From: Trichoplax sp. H2
Lineage: Eukaryota > Placozoa > Uniplacotomia > Trichoplacea
Assembly: GCA_003344405.1 (NCBI GenBank)
Contig: NOWV01000100.1
Span: 208,750 to 272,749, forward strand
Reading direction: 5' to 3'
DNA length: 64,000 bases
A program made the translations under genes and the position numbers. This document shows, in pieces, positions 61,201-64,000 of the stretch (the first letter of the stretch is position 1; each line of letters begins with the position of its first letter). The notes beneath the pieces were generated by a model that worked only from the letters and a program-made list of their open reading frames with translations, searched no databases and was not told the DNA's origin.

Positions 61201-62653
61201 ATTTTTGAAGCATTGGCCTTGATGCCATCCTATCACTCTAGTCTTAAGATGAGGCCTTAGTCAAGGCCCTACTAGACGAAGTTGATCTTCTTCTAGCAGT
61301 TTACATCTAAGTCTATCATTACTAATTAGGACACAATTCTAACTTCATCATTTAACTTGATAATGATCAACTTACTTGATCCATTCACGCTCACATACTT
61401 GTATATTGCAAGGCAATCATTAATTAATTCTATTTAACCATGATTATTATACTATTATTACGCAATGTTAAATGATCATGAGCTTACATCGTACGTAAGA
61501 GTCTATTGGTACTTGAGGAACTTGTAGTGATTCTAAGAATTCGGTTAAATTTAATTCTTCATCAGGCTGGAAATGTAATCTTCTGCCTTGACCACTTGCA
61601 TAACGAAAAGGTACGAAATCGCGAGAGGTAAAGCCGTACAGAGGCTGAAAGATACAATTTTATCAAGCAAAAAATGAGTCAACAAACAAATATCAATAAT
61701 TCCATTTCCCTTTAAAGCCGTTTAGCTGGCTATCAACAACTGGTAGATGGTGAAATTTCATGTCCAATTTTACGGCTGTAGTATCATCACTCATACCTCT
61801 CTATTTCTTAGCTTTAAAGCCAAATCAATGTCATCAGGAGTTAGTTTACTGCGTCTGCTGTGGCGCATGAATTTCATGCTATCCTATAATTAATTGCAAT
61901 TGCCAGTTGAAATTAGCGCAACAAAAGATTGAGAAAGTTCTATTCTGCATTGCAACATGTGATTTCCACTCCAGGAAAAGAGTGCCCACTAGTTAAGCTG
62001 TAATCAGGAGCGAATATACAGCAAGACCTGATTACTGTACATATTGTCTCAGTAGATTATGTAAGGCTATCGAAAGGACAAGAGATAGGTAGTCTATAGC
62101 GCTAAGAATCCTCTTTCTTGTAGAACGAGAAATCTCGATTTCCTAACGTTCTCACTAAAAGGCAGAAAAATTCATCCATGAGCTCGTATCTATGATGCAG
62201 TGAATCGTAGTCTCTCTTCTAAATTGTAGCCTTAGTACAGTAGATGCAACTACTAAAGTATAATTTTTACTTCTAGATACTTCACTCTACTTGACAAGAA
62301 AAGATAATTAATTTGAGAAAAAAATAGGAGAATTATAACGACAGAGATTGGAACTCGAATAAAATGCAACGTTTCTTGCGCGTATGCTGTTTGCACTAAG
62401 GACTGCCATGCTCAGGTAAATCAAGCTATTGCATATAATCCTCGAGCTCTCCATTGCATGACAGACAAGTCCAAAATAGGCGTTGAAAAGAGTTCATTTT
62501 ACAGACATGGACAACCTGGATAATTGCCTTTAAATTGGCGCTAACTTCGTCAGCTATAACTTGATAACAATCATCCTCTATTGGCATTACTCCACAACTC
62601 TCAGCGATGGCTTGTACGGATTGTTTGGAAAAGCTGCTGTTGATTTCGGACAT
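58242..62653 (-). CDS. TAF6: TFIID subunit TAF6, copy B, short-tailed
   Basis: A second TAF6 on the same strand as copy A. Exon 1 (62516-62653) gives SKQSVQAIAESCGVMPIEDD and VIADEVSANLK. The next (about 61796-61884) gives DSMKFMRHSRRSKLTPDDID, then PLYGFTSRDFVPFRYASGQG (about 61501-61647), HWLSVEGTQPLIQENPDP (about 60703-60758) and FKRMSQDAFVDDFIPK..SSHELSL (about 60375-60573). HEAT-domain exons follow: EQQIFFREITEACVSDCEQ, DPGLDQMLPYFSKFI, IIYLLRLMDSLLRNETL, LHELIPVVLSCIINKQV, NNVQSRITKIIVD, MPLQSHYGAFNLIARL, LEQAILPVLKEW and YGYIGSIIAQSF. Exon layout parallels copy A almost one for one, so the pair arose by duplication. After the HEAT domain only two short exons remain (about 58440-58560, and 58242-58298 ending GGGIYL), so the giant acidic tail of copy A is absent. 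No stop or frameshift was seen in the exons read; it looks functional. Final exon assignment is less certain. Confidence 0.92.
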
Positions 62654-64000
62654 ATTGGCTGACTAAAATGGACGTTAAACACCTTTTAAATTCACAACGC
62701 GGATTGGTTAACTTGGATTGATTGTAGCGTAGTGATTTCAACTAATTCTTTATCACGATAGAGTTGCTAAGAAGGATTTCTAGCCGACAGTAGGGCGGAT
62801 TCATTGAGATACATTGCACCATGGAAAAAGTAGCGAGAAACTAAAATATCTCCATGTGCTGATGATGCGATCGTACTATACTCGCTACTGTACTGTTAAC
62901 TCTTGACTAGTACAGTATACCGTTATATGGATAGTTTACAGTATATCGCATGGCGAGAATAAATAGTTTAGTAAGCTGGACTAGCTCGATATAAACAACT
63001 TGCACCTGCTTCGGAATATTTAACTGTCAAATATTGGAGAAAAATTCAAATTGTCTGAAGTCTTTGCACTTATTTAGTGATGCTTCAAAATAATCGTTAG
63101 GGCTAGTGATAATATTTCACTATTTTATCTTAGTTTTATAATGGTAGAGGTTGTTCTAGGGAACATTGCCTTCATAAACATGTCCATCTTCCCCTTCGTT
63201 AAAATCTTGGAGAAGCTTAAAATTACCAAAATTGGCCAACTATTCTGGAGAAGAAAGTCTCTATTAACTACGAGTAGAATAATTTAGAATACGCATTAAT
63301 TACAATTATTATAGCCGTACATGAAATTTCCGAATTACCATGCACAAACCTACATTCAATTATTTTCAATAAAATACCTTTCCTATCTATCTAGATCTAG
63401 TATAACCTTTTCAGGGTACTTCAAACAGGAAACTATCGCACTGTGGCGAGTAAATTCAAATTATTTCATTTAAGTATTGACATGGTAATGAATCTGACCT
63501 GACAGTTTTGATGCCAACAGATTTCATTAGTTTACATCTTGCAAGTCTTAACGTGATCAAGTAACGTGTAGGTTTTCAATCTGCTTGATTGCTTGCGAAA
63601 TCAAACCAGTTATTTGACTAGGATATTTTGATGCTAGCAATAACAAAATTATCTTAATCTTGTTAGAATATCATTATCTTGATGAGTTCTCATCAGGCTA
63701 GATAGTTTCATCGTTAGTCTTAGGATTCTATTTAATTTAATTTTACTTATACATATGCCTTGTTTTCATTTCTCATGCTCATGCCTCAGTTGAATCATCC
63801 AACATATCGATTTAGTTGACGGCATTATCAAACCAGTTATTTCTAATAGGATGTTTTAGCACCAGGCATAAAATTAACTATTGTGTTAAAACATCATTAT
63901 CTTGAGGAGTTCTCCTAAAAGCTTCTTATTATACTGGATACTAATCGTTCATTTTTATGATTACAGTGAATTAATTTGACCACAGTTATTCACCATTTCT
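62654..64000. other. 5' flank of TAF6-B and window end, no gene seen
   Basis: Contains GTACTGTTAAC..GTACAGTATACC words near 62885-62950, about 250 bases upstream of the TAF6-B start, and a diverged duplication at 63.6-63.9 kb. No supported coding region. Confidence 0.55.
63594..63925. repeat. Diverged direct repeat, ~110-bp unit, 227-bp offset
   Basis: TCAAACCAGTTATTT..TAGGATATTTTGATGC..ATCATTATCTTGATGAGTTCTC at 63601 recurs as TCAAACCAGTTATTTC.AATAGGATGTTTTAGCACC..ATCATTATCTTGAGGAGTTCTC at 63828. Possible copies of a dispersed element; no coding potential. Confidence 0.75.

Overview
This window is animal nuclear DNA and looks like an early-branching metazoan, most probably a placozoan (Trichoplax/Hoilungia type). 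The support is AT-rich sequence, intron-dense genes with mostly short GT-AG introns, standard genetic code, a single-exon class A GPCR, an insulin-family peptide, a gustatory-receptor-like 7TM protein, and deeply conserved housekeeping genes that align residue by residue with human proteins. The species assignment is inference; no search was run.

Layout. 1-4.3 kb: no gene, with a five-copy tandem array and a two-copy duplication. 4358-5455 (-): peptide-type class A GPCR. 6884-15988 (-): URB2, a large ribosome-biogenesis gene of roughly two dozen exons. 19000-21629 (+): DRC9/IQCG, a motile-cilium protein. 22874-24069 (-): ribosomal protein eL33/RPL35A, whose two tiny terminal coding exons were found by splice-site reading. 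26205-30900 (+): cyclin B3, ten coding exons. 33906-34782 (+): a two-exon insulin-like peptide precursor with eight cysteines. 37069-43140 (+): a gustatory-receptor-like (GRL) protein with an eight-copy minisatellite in its first intron. 44243-51987 (-): TAF6 copy A, carrying a very long Ser/acidic C-terminal tail. 54660-56922 (+): CWC15, a spliceosome protein. 58242-62653 (-): TAF6 copy B, without the long tail. The two TAF6 genes are same-strand paralogues with CWC15 between them on the other strand.

The genes do not form one pathway. Nucleolar/translation (URB2, RPL35A), transcription and splicing (TAF6 x2, CWC15), cell cycle (cyclin B3), cilium (DRC9) and signalling (GPCR, insulin-like peptide, GRL) simply lie together. 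The most notable items are the TAF6 pair with divergent tails, the four-disulfide-capable insulin-like peptide, the GRL gene, several minisatellites (two with a dimeric higher-order pattern), and clusters of the palindromic word TACAGTACTGTA in intergenic DNA, mostly 5' of genes. No transposase, reverse transcriptase, CRISPR array, rRNA or tRNA gene was recognised.
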